NCBI GenBank assembly: GCA_964561605.1
Contig: CAZLQD010000020.1
Location: 1-64,000 of the forward strand
Direction: 5' to 3'
Length of the DNA: 64,000 bases
Source: JALUZX01 sp964561605
GTDB taxonomy: Bacteria > Planctomycetota > UBA1135 > JALUZX01
The notes below the pieces were generated by a model that saw only the letters and a list, made by a program, of their open reading frames with translations, did no database searches and was not told the origin of the DNA. The position numbers and the translations under genes are program-made. Of the stretch, positions 51,159 to 59,136 are shown piece by piece (positions within the stretch are counted from its first letter, which is position 1; every line of letters starts with the position of its first letter).

Positions 51159-52835
51159 ATGCGCCGGACCCTGCACATCCTCGCCGCCCTCCTCCTGGCC
51201 CTCCCCGCGGGGCGGGCCCAGCGATCCAACGACTCCGCCATGGGCCTTTGGCCCTGGCTGGTGAAGAACATCAATGGAGACATCCCCAAGATCGTCGCCG
51301 ACACCAAGAACGCCGGCATGGACACGATCTACGTGAGCGTCTTCCGGGTCCGGGGGAGGATGTGGGGGAGCCTCCCCGTGGAGGACGAATCGGGCCTCTG
51401 GAACAACTCCTGGGGCACGGTGAAGCCCTACGTGAAACTTTCCTCCCTCATCACCCGGGCCCACGCGGCGGGCCTCCAGGTCGTCGGGGTCATGAGTTGT
51501 TTCGTTCCCGGCAAGGTGGATCCGACCGACACGGCTCACCAGAAATATCTCGTAGAAAAGGTGATCGGTTATTTCTTCGACCATTTCCGTCCCGACGGTA
51601 CCCCATGGTACGACCTGGACGGGATGTGCCTGGACTACGTCCGGTTCGGGGCGGGATACCGCAGGCCTTCGAAGCCGGTCAACGACTTCCTCGACAGGAT
51701 CAAGGCGCGCTACCCCTGGCTCCCCCTGCACGCCTACGTGATCGCCAACGCCTACTCCTACGACGGGCCGGTGTACAACAATTCCTTCCGGTCCTATTCC
51801 GCCGTAGTCAAGATGATCTCCGACACCTTCGGCCAGAACTACGAGCAGATGGCCTCCAGGCTTGACGTCATCCTTCCCATGGCATACGTGGCGAACGGCG
51901 GCGTCTACGGATACAACAAGACCTACATGAAGGGTTACGTCCGGACCGTGGCGAACTACGTCCGGCGGGCCATGACGATCGGGGGCTCGCCCTCGACGAA
52001 GGTCATCGTGGCGATCCAGACCTACGGAAAGGCGGACAATTCCACGGTGGCCGCCTCCGCCTCGGGTGCCCTGGCCGGGGGCGCCCACGGCTTCATGCCC
52101 TTCCGTTACTACACCTGCAAGCCCTCCTGGCTGGCGGTCCTCAAGAACTACACCGTTCCCGGCGCCAACAGGCCCGTGGCGGGCCTGGCCTTCTCCACCA
52201 GGGGACAGACCATGATCCTGGACCCGACCTCCTCCCACGACGGCCAGGATCCGACCTCCAAGCTCACTCTCCGGTTCGACTGGGACGGCGACGGCCGACT
52301 GGACACCCCCATCCTCAAGATGGGGGTCCTCCCTCGCCTGGCTCCATCGCCGGGAAACCGGACCATCGCCATGGAGGTGACCGACACGGAAGGTCTCACC
52401 GCCTGGACGCGGCGCCGGATCTACGTGGCCGACTCCCTCACCATCTCCTTCCCCATGCTCTCCGCCTCCCAGGGCGGCAAGGTTCTCTTCCCCTGCGACG
52501 CCGGACCCGCCGGCCCCGGGCGGTTCTACCTCCTCTTGGGCTCGGCTTCGGGGACGGCGCCGGGCATCCACCTCGGCGGCGGCGTCACCGTTCCCCTGGT
52601 CTACGACTCCATGACCTTCCTCTCCCTCCTCCTGGGAGGATCCCCCACCTTCCCCGGGTCCCTGGGTTATGTGCCTACCACAGGGAAGTTCTCCCCGGCC
52701 TTCGCCCCTGCCAAGGGTGTCCTTCCCCCCGCCCTGGCCGGCACCAAGCTCTACTTCGCAACGGCCTTCTTCTCCCCAGGCAACTTCCAGCCCGAAGCCG
52801 CCACCAATCCCGTCACCCTATACATCATCCCCTGA
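51159..52835 (+). CDS. Secreted GHL10-like glycosidase with PKD domain
   Basis: 558 residues with a signal peptide (RRTLHILAALLLALPAGRAQ). The TIM barrel (about 25-330) has GMDTIYVSVFRVRG, AHAAGLQVVGVMSCF and DLDGMCLDYVRFG, the pattern of GHL10/DUF4015-type putative glycoside hydrolases; the acidic residues in DGMCLDYVRF are likely catalytic. A PKD-like beta domain follows (GLAFSTRG ... RFDWDGDGRLD ... VTDTEG). The C-terminal ~110 residues (FYLLLGSASGT ... LPPALAGTKLYFATAFFSPG) resemble the shared module of other secreted proteins here. Start chosen at 51159 because of GAGG upstream. Substrate unknown. Confidence 0.78.
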   Translation: MRRTLHILAALLLALPAGRAQRSNDSAMGLWPWLVKNINGDIPKIVADTKNAGMDTIYVSVFRVRGRMWGSLPVEDESGLWNNSWGTVKPYVKLSSLITRAHAAGLQVVGVMSCFVPGKVDPTDTAHQKYLVEKVIGYFFDHFRPDGTPWYDLDGMCLDYVRFGAGYRRPSKPVNDFLDRIKARYPWLPLHAYVIANAYSYDGPVYNNSFRSYSAVVKMISDTFGQNYEQMASRLDVILPMAYVANGGVYGYNKTYMKGYVRTVANYVRRAMTIGGSPSTKVIVAIQTYGKADNSTVAASASGALAGGAHGFMPFRYYTCKPSWLAVLKNYTVPGANRPVAGLAFSTRGQTMILDPTSSHDGQDPTSKLTLRFDWDGDGRLDTPILKMGVLPRLAPSPGNRTIAMEVTDTEGLTAWTRRRIYVADSLTISFPMLSASQGGKVLFPCDAGPAGPGRFYLLLGSASGTAPGIHLGGGVTVPLVYDSMTFLSLLLGGSPTFPGSLGYVPTTGKFSPAFAPAKGVLPPALAGTKLYFATAFFSPGNFQPEAATNPVTLYIIP

Positions 52836-53254
52836 GGCCCTTGGAATGCCGGCGCCCTGGACCTCGCCACTCGAGGCAGGCCGTAACTTCCCCATCCACC
52901 CTACAGGAACCGGATTCACCAGAAAACCGATGCGGACCCCGACAGACACCGGATCCCTGATATAGGCGTCCACCTGAGATGAAGGCAGGCGACACTCCGC
53001 CCACCCATATGGATGATCCGGATGTAGGGCTCGCCCTCCAGTCGCTTCCCTTGATCCCGAGCTTCGCACCGATCAGCCGGTCGAACCCGTCCAGCCCGAA
53101 GGCGTCGCCCTCCGCCTGCCCGCCCCCTACCTGCTCGGGCCTGGGATATTCCGCTCCTGAAGGAACCCAATGCTTCCCGGAAGGTGGATCAGGATTTCCC
53201 TCCAAGTGGCCTCGGATCCTTTCCATGACCTCCACTTCTGTTTTTTCGAAACGG
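52836..53254. other. Gap with possible decayed coding DNA
   Basis: 419 bp between the GHL10-like and DUF3160 stop codons. Minus-strand frames give fragments such as VDAYIRDPVSVGVRIGFLVN and GLDGFDRLIGAKLGIKGSDW in different frames, which suggests a broken gene, but no family can be named and no intact gene is present. Confidence 0.3.
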
Positions 53255-55498
53255 CTATTTCTTTGTCCTTCTGAATCGTTTCGTGAAAAGGGGAGGATCG
53301 GGGCACCGGCCTTCATCCACCCACCTGGACCAGGCGGAGTCATTCATTTCAGCCCCCCAGGGAAGGAGGAACTCACGGAAACTCAACACCCCTCCAAGAT
53401 AGAGGCCGGGCCGTCCATTTCTTTCCAATAAGATATAGATGGCTTCCGGTCTGGCGATCCCACCATAGAGTCGCCGGGGATGGCTGGGGGGCCCCACACC
53501 CGCCATTTCTACTACGAAAGGAGGACTGGACGGAAAAATGAATAGAGATTCTTTCCTTGACAGCTTCTCGAGAATAAAAATCATTTTCCCGCCCAAGCGC
53601 CGAAGAAAGGTAAATTCCTCCTTCGTCGGGTTCCCTCCCCTCCATTGCTTTTCCGACAAGGCCCCAAGCCTTTCCAGGATAGAAGCGGCCTCGTCGAGGG
53701 CTTCCAGCAGACCTTTCTCCGCGGCCGATGGGAACCATTCCCTGAGCCAGGCCCGGTCGGAGTCCCGGAAGGATTTCCCGGCCACGGACAACATGGAGGC
53801 CCTTTTCTCGGCGCGCTCGAGATTCCCATTTTCACCTATAACCCTTCCGGGTATATATCCGACCTCACCAAGCCTGTTGAAACGTTCCAGGAAATCCTTC
53901 TTGCTGGTTTTTTTCTTGCCCCTCCTCCTATTCGACCTGTACCTCTTGTAATCCTCGATCCTTTGGAGAACGACCTCGGCCATGAGCTTGTAATCCGGAG
54001 GAAATTCCTTCCCGGCCCTTTCCAGGAGGATCTTGGACTTCCGGAGAATTCCCCCGAGAAAGGTAAAGAACTCCGGATATGGAGAAACCACGCCCTCCAC
54101 ATCCTCCCCCTTGCAGGCGGGAGGACCGAGCATGGCCCGATACAGGCAGGACATGTGCTCGATTCCGGCGACCCCCCCAAGTTGGGTCCAAGCCATCTTG
54201 GCCCTCCATTCGGGCGAATCGAAGGGGGGGCCGGCCGCCGGGTGCAGGGAGACTTGAAGCAAGCGTAAAGCCCTGATCCCATCCCCGTAGATTCCCTTTC
54301 CGGGCGAGGGAGGTTCGATCGAGAGAAGAAGATTCTTCCAGGGAGCATCGCCGAAGGTCTCCATGGAAACCTCCCGCCCCGCCGGGGATTCCAAAGGGCC
54401 CGAGGCCAAAAGGTCCAGGACCGAGAGAATTCCCCTCCTGTAAGGGCCGGTCTTTTTCATGTCCTCCAGGAAGAACCTGTAGACCGGAGTCTCGGCCGGG
54501 GAGAAACCCGCCAGGACCACTTCTTTCCTGAACCCTGTGGGCACACTGAAGTCCTGGACCAACCGGCAGGGTTTCCTGCCAGTCCATTTCCGGACCCCTT
54601 CCCAGACCCTCCCTGGATCGAGGTCCGCCCATCCGTCCCCCAGGACCTCGCGAAAGAGCCGCGACCAGGCCCAAAGGCCGTATCGATCCTCCCAGCCCAT
54701 CCAGTCGTGAAGAAATCGTTGATAACTTCCGTAAGCTCTTCTCAGTTCGGGATCCCGGAAAACGGCTTGGGCGAGGATGATTCCCGCCTTTCCCTCGCCT
54801 GGGTCTTCCATGTCAAAGGCACCGCACTGGAGCCACTGGATGGCCTGCCAGAAAGAACTCAGAAGCCTGGAAGAACGGTAGAAAGAACCGGGATCGAATC
54901 TCGGCGCGACCTTCTTCTTCAGGAACGGTATTTCAAGGTCTCTCTTGTCCTTCAAGGACAGCCGGATCTTCCCGAGGGTCTTTTCTACGATCTCTCTCTC
55001 CTCTTTCCCCAAGGGTCCCCGGAGATCCTTCTCATGGAGGCATCCCAGCAAACCCAGGGGCACGGCGGTGTAGCAGACGGCCTTTACCTCGGCGGGCCCT
55101 CCTTCGGACTCCATGACTCTATCCAGCCATTTCCTGAGGAAGAGGGGGAGGGAAAGGGCCCTTCGATACTCCCCGGCGAGAAAGGCCTTTTCCTGGACCC
55201 TTTGGAAAAAATCCCAAGCGGCGTCGGTGGTGACGAAGGGAGGAACCTCGGGAACCACGTAGAAATCCGACATGGTCTCTTTGGTCCAACCTGCCACGAC
55301 GAAGCCCTTCCGGAGGAGGACCCCCCTGGCCTCACGGGTGCCTCGGAACATGGAAATCCGGGCCACCCGGCTTTCCTCGTACGGAGGGGCAGCGAACGCG
55401 GTAACCCGGAAAGGCCCCATCATCACGAAGAGGGACAAAAGAACCATCGGGGTTGAGCAGTGGACCGTGTTCGAACGGCTCCAGGCAAGTTCCTTCAT
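53255..55498 (-). CDS. Exported DUF3160 protein
   Basis: 747 residues with a long N-terminal signal (CSTPMVLLSLFVMMGPFRVTAFAA). PFVTTDAAWDFFQRVQEKAF near residue 90, FWQAIQWLQCGAF, the AGIEHMSCLYRAMLGPP segment and the C-terminal FVVEMAGVGP ... LYLGGVLSFREFLLPWG match the spaced blocks of DUF3160, a large helical family of unknown function. GGAGGAAAG lies about 8 nt before the ATG. It begins 33 bp after the end of the RHS1 tip and could be its immunity or partner protein, by position only. Codon use is less GC-biased than that of the metabolic genes. Confidence 0.7.
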   Translation of the reverse strand: MKELAWSRSNTVHCSTPMVLLSLFVMMGPFRVTAFAAPPYEESRVARISMFRGTREARGVLLRKGFVVAGWTKETMSDFYVVPEVPPFVTTDAAWDFFQRVQEKAFLAGEYRRALSLPLFLRKWLDRVMESEGGPAEVKAVCYTAVPLGLLGCLHEKDLRGPLGKEEREIVEKTLGKIRLSLKDKRDLEIPFLKKKVAPRFDPGSFYRSSRLLSSFWQAIQWLQCGAFDMEDPGEGKAGIILAQAVFRDPELRRAYGSYQRFLHDWMGWEDRYGLWAWSRLFREVLGDGWADLDPGRVWEGVRKWTGRKPCRLVQDFSVPTGFRKEVVLAGFSPAETPVYRFFLEDMKKTGPYRRGILSVLDLLASGPLESPAGREVSMETFGDAPWKNLLLSIEPPSPGKGIYGDGIRALRLLQVSLHPAAGPPFDSPEWRAKMAWTQLGGVAGIEHMSCLYRAMLGPPACKGEDVEGVVSPYPEFFTFLGGILRKSKILLERAGKEFPPDYKLMAEVVLQRIEDYKRYRSNRRRGKKKTSKKDFLERFNRLGEVGYIPGRVIGENGNLERAEKRASMLSVAGKSFRDSDRAWLREWFPSAAEKGLLEALDEAASILERLGALSEKQWRGGNPTKEEFTFLRRLGGKMIFILEKLSRKESLFIFPSSPPFVVEMAGVGPPSHPRRLYGGIARPEAIYILLERNGRPGLYLGGVLSFREFLLPWGAEMNDSAWSRWVDEGRCPDPPLFTKRFRRTKK

Positions 55499-55531
55499 TT
55501 CACTTTCCTCCAGGCCGAAAGTCCTCGGGCC

Positions 55532-57396
55532 TTACAGCGCGCCACTTTTCTTTGGGGAACACGAGATCGTGTAGACTAAATGGCACAGTCTCCGGCCCAT
55601 TCCCGATGAATTCCCCGCCTTTCCTTTCACCTTTTCCCCTTGGTAAGGAAGTGGCAGAGTAAGCGCTTCACGAGGATCACCCTGATCACCATTCGGGTTT
55701 ATGCGTCGAGTATACCCATAGACCGGCATTTTGAAATAATCGGAAAGAATCCAGGCCAAAGACCATCTCAGATCAATTCCTTGGCACCAATAACCGGACC
55801 AACAGGATGCGACCCAAACCTCCCCCACCCTCTTCTTCTTCTTCATGCATCTTTTGTCTTGTGTTGTAGGTTTATTCTCTTTATTTCTTCCTCCATAATC
55901 CTCCAACTTCAACCAAAGCCAAAATATAATCGATATCAATCTCTTCTCAGTGAGACCCATAGTGCTTACGGAGGTGTAGCCGGTCAATGATTCCACCCTA
56001 AGCCAAGTATGGCCTGGAAATATCTCGGCCACAAGCACCCCCTCCTCCCCCCAAGTGGGCCCAATTTTGGCGATATCGAAACCCTCATTCACATAATCCT
56101 CGATAAATTTTCTGTCCGACGCTTTGACCCCATCCCAGCTCGAACGCCACTTTCCATCTTGGTAACGAAATACCGCTCGCCCCCCATCCTTGGTCATTAT
56201 ATCGATAGAGCTCCCTTCCCTTCCTCTATTTGAATTCGCTTTCATGGCCGCAGACCTCAACTGGTCCCCAAACAGTGTCCTGTCCTCCCCTTCATAGACA
56301 AATCCAGCAAAATCCAGCCCTATTGGATCAATGGCGGATTTTGGAATGGACCCGAACCCCGTGTACCCATTCCCCCAATTGCCGGGATCGCCCCACAGAC
56401 CGATGGGGTCGTAGGTGAGGAAGCGGCCGAGGGCGGGGTGGTACCAGCGGTTGCGGTAGTAGAGGAGGCCCGTGGCTGGGTCGTGGGTGCGGCCGGTGTA
56501 GCCGTAGTCGTTGTGGACCTGGGTGGCGGTCCGGGGGGTCCAGTCGGCGCTGTAGATTCGGCGCCTGCCGTAAGGGTCGTAGAGGTAGCGCTCCTGGAGG
56601 TTGCCCCTCTCGTCCAGGACGGCACGGATCGTCCCCTGGTGGCCCAGGAGGTAGGTGTAGCGGTTCCAGGTGACGCCGCCATCTGGGCTGTAGGCGTAGC
56701 CCAGGTGCTCGTCGATCCCAGGACCGTCGAAGAAGACACGGACCGGCTTGTAGGTGAAGGCCCCGCCGCTCTCTTCTTCCTGGTATTCCTCGGCCCGCTT
56801 CCACCCGTCCCAGGTGTAGACGTAGACTCCTTCGCAGGCCACGCTCCGGTAGGCCTTCCGGTTCCAGGGGGCGTACCCGAAATAGGCCACCAGCTCCCAT
56901 CCGCTCGAGGACTTCACACTTCCCGTCCCGGAACTCATGACCTTCGCCAGGTCCAGGCCCTTGTGCACCTCCGCCGAAAGGTCCCCGATCTCCTTCTGGG
57001 TGAAGCCTCCCTTGGCCTTGAGAAGGGCCCCCGTGCTGTAGGGCCTCCAGACCTCGCAGAGCCTGTCCAGGTAGTCACAAGGATACATCTGCCCCAGCAC
57101 CCCGTCCCAGACCAGGTTGCCCTTTTGGTCGTAGGTCAGGGCCGCCTGGCTCACGGCGCCATACCGGTTGCTTCCCGTCTCCTGGGTATAGGTCTCGGCC
57201 AGCTGGTGGTTTCCCTTGGAATCCCAGGTGTCCACTGTGTCCCGGTTATGGACCTTTCCAGGGCGTAGGCGAGCTTTCTGTCCCCCCACTGGGTGATCTG
57301 GGAGTAGGGCTTGCCCCGGTCGGCCAAATCCTCCCTCGAAGGGCATCCACCCAGGATCGCCTTCCCTTCCCTCCGGCCTTTCTCCGGCTTGTTCAA
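55532..57396 (-). pseudogene. RHS tip cassette 1, truncated and frameshifted
   Basis: An RHS core (RYTYLLGHQGTIRAVLDE, YLYDPYGRRRIY, YGYTGRTHDPATGLLYYRNR, GRFLTYDPIGLWGDPGN) is followed by a variable, AT-richer C-terminal tip (about 55532-56340). The 5' part lies in another frame: PYSQITQWGDRKLAYALE must shift near 57258 in an A-run to continue as KVHNRDTVDTWDSKGN. Upstream there is only a short start overlapping the serpin stop, so the large RHS body is missing. The tip has GVLVAEIFPGH (His codon at 56008-56010) and EVWVASCWSG (Cys codon at 55802-55804), resembling clan CD peptidase His/Cys blocks. The last ~50 residues look like read-through. Probably a displaced orphan tip. Confidence 0.75.
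56364..56762. repeat. RHS core repeat, copy 1
   Basis: 399 bp aligning without gaps to 59963-60361 with 11 mismatches (about 97% identity). It encodes the conserved RHS core; similarity stops at both borders, where tips and upstream parts diverge completely. Confidence 0.92.
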
Positions 57397-59111
57397 AGGG
57401 GCGAAAGAATTTCCAGAATTCTTTTCCAGACCCTCCTCCTTTCGCCGCCCTCGTCTTCGGAGGCCCCCTCTTCCGGCCCCGTTCCTGCTTTCTTCTCGAG
57501 GAAAGACTTCACAATTTCACCACAACCCGCGGCAATGAGCCTCTTTGCGATCCTGCAGCCCGCCCTGGTCTTCCAACCTTCCCCGCCTTCTCCCTTTTCG
57601 ATCGTTTCCTCCAGGATCCCCAGGGCCTCCCCGGCCCAACGGTGAGACTCCTTACCATTCCACAAAAAGGGATTCTCAAGAAAGGAACCGAGAATCCGAA
57701 GGACGATCGGTGGAGTCGCAAGATTCCCGCCCCCTACCTCCACAAAGATCCTCTCGAACACCTTCTTTGGATTTCTCACCTCGATCTTTTTCATGAGGGT
57801 TTCGATGGATTCGAGCTCCTTCCCGGAAAAAGCATGGTCGAGCAGGGGTGGGACGGCCTTGTCCCCGAGCCGCAACAGTGCGGCCTCCGCTTCCGCCTTC
57901 TTCCCACCGTCCGCTCCCTCCAAAACACCGAGCCAGTGCTCGGGAACGGACTCCCAAGGCTGGAAAACCACCTTCTTTTTCGGGAACGGGTTCATCACCT
58001 TTCCCACAAGGACCAAGGCCCCTGTCGTGCGGTGGAAAAGAAAGAACAGAAAGGGCCTGTTGCAAAGGAAAAGCCCGGGCGGAGCATTCCAGCCTCCCAA
58101 AAGGGCCCCTAACGAATATTCGGCCTGGACCTCCACCCCCTTCCTGTTGAAGTCCACCCGGATTCTACCGGTGCTCTTTATGCCTCCGAAATCCCGCCCC
58201 GAGCCGTCCCCAGCGAGCTTCCTTTCGAGAAAAGAAACCAACCCGATTTCTCGGAAAAAGAGTTCGAAATCGTTCTCGGCCCGGAAACGGAAGGAAGGAA
58301 CGATCGCCCTGCATTCCCGGGAATGGGTCTTTCCCGCCTCTTCGAGAAGCCGCGCCACACCGACCTTTTCGAGGTAACCCAGAGCCCCCTCGATGTCCCC
58401 GCCGCGACGCGGAAGGAACAGGTAAGCCAGGTATTCACCCCCCATTACCGGAATTTCCAGAACACGGCCCGGACCGAATGGAAAAACCTTGAAGGCCCCC
58501 TTTCTGGTCATAAAAGGAGCGTAGTATCCCGACCTGCCCCCGGGGGACTCCCCCAGTTCAAAAAACCTTTCGAAATTCCAAACATCGAAGGGCTCCTCCC
58601 ATTCTCCTTGGAACGAAAGGCTCGCCTCGAGAACGAAATAGAAAAGGGATTTCTCTTTTGAACTTTTTCCTTTGAGGAAGCCGGGAAACCCAGGCCTTTT
58701 CCCCGCCAACCTTTCGACGGCTGTCCGCAGGTGTCGAATATATGGGACGGATCTGAACCTTTCATTCTCCCAGAAGGAAAAAGCTTCCCGGAAGGGAGAA
58801 GGGATTCTTCCCCCGGCCTCTAGGATCCGGAGGGTCTCGGCCCACCGCCCGACACAACCGGGAGACTCTCCCGGTCCCGGGCCGAGCTCCCCCAAAAGGG
58901 GGGGCATTCCCCCGCCCCCCTCGCATTGGACCAGGGGCAGGACCAGGGAAAACAAGTTGACGGGGGAAAGGGCCCAGTTCGTCTTTCCCTTCTCCATGTA
59001 CCGGAAAGCCCTGATCCCCAATCGGTTCGAGAAAGAAACCGGGTCTTCTCCCCCGGAAATCCCAAGGACCACGCAGGGGACAAGCAAAAGGCAGGAAAAG
59101 GAAGTCTTCAT
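57393..59111 (-). CDS. Exported serpin-fold protein with C-terminal helical extension
   Basis: 572 residues with a signal peptide (CLLLVPCVVLGISG). Residues ~25-375 follow the serpin plan: NWALSPVNLFSLVLPL, SLSFQGEWEEPFD, GEYLAYLFLPRRGG, IVPSFRFRAENDFELFFREI, and the hallmark NRPFLFFLFHRTTGALVLVG followed by KVMNP. The reactive loop would be about 325-350 (GVEVQAEYSLGALLGGWNAP); its hinge has charged residues instead of the small ones of inhibitory serpins, so inhibition is uncertain. Residues 385-572 look like HEAT-type helices. It starts 25 bp after the RHS2 tip, the usual place of an immunity gene, and its stop overlaps the TTG start of the RHS1 fragment. Confidence 0.82.
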   Translation of the reverse strand: MKTSFSCLLLVPCVVLGISGGEDPVSFSNRLGIRAFRYMEKGKTNWALSPVNLFSLVLPLVQCEGGGGMPPLLGELGPGPGESPGCVGRWAETLRILEAGGRIPSPFREAFSFWENERFRSVPYIRHLRTAVERLAGKRPGFPGFLKGKSSKEKSLFYFVLEASLSFQGEWEEPFDVWNFERFFELGESPGGRSGYYAPFMTRKGAFKVFPFGPGRVLEIPVMGGEYLAYLFLPRRGGDIEGALGYLEKVGVARLLEEAGKTHSRECRAIVPSFRFRAENDFELFFREIGLVSFLERKLAGDGSGRDFGGIKSTGRIRVDFNRKGVEVQAEYSLGALLGGWNAPPGLFLCNRPFLFFLFHRTTGALVLVGKVMNPFPKKKVVFQPWESVPEHWLGVLEGADGGKKAEAEAALLRLGDKAVPPLLDHAFSGKELESIETLMKKIEVRNPKKVFERIFVEVGGGNLATPPIVLRILGSFLENPFLWNGKESHRWAGEALGILEETIEKGEGGEGWKTRAGCRIAKRLIAAGCGEIVKSFLEKKAGTGPEEGASEDEGGERRRVWKRILEILSPL

Positions 59112-59136
59112 CTTTCAAACCTTCTATTCATAGATA

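Noticed and set aside
52825..53343. 172-codon minus-strand frame between the GHL10-like and DUF3160 genes
   Set aside because: It overlaps the DUF3160 3' end and the GHL10-like stop and has no recognisable domain; at best decayed coding DNA.
55532..55700. Last ~50 codons of RHS tip 1 as a functional toxin end
   Set aside because: The sequence loses domain-like character after the Cys block and looks like read-through to a chance stop; not claimed as part of the fold.
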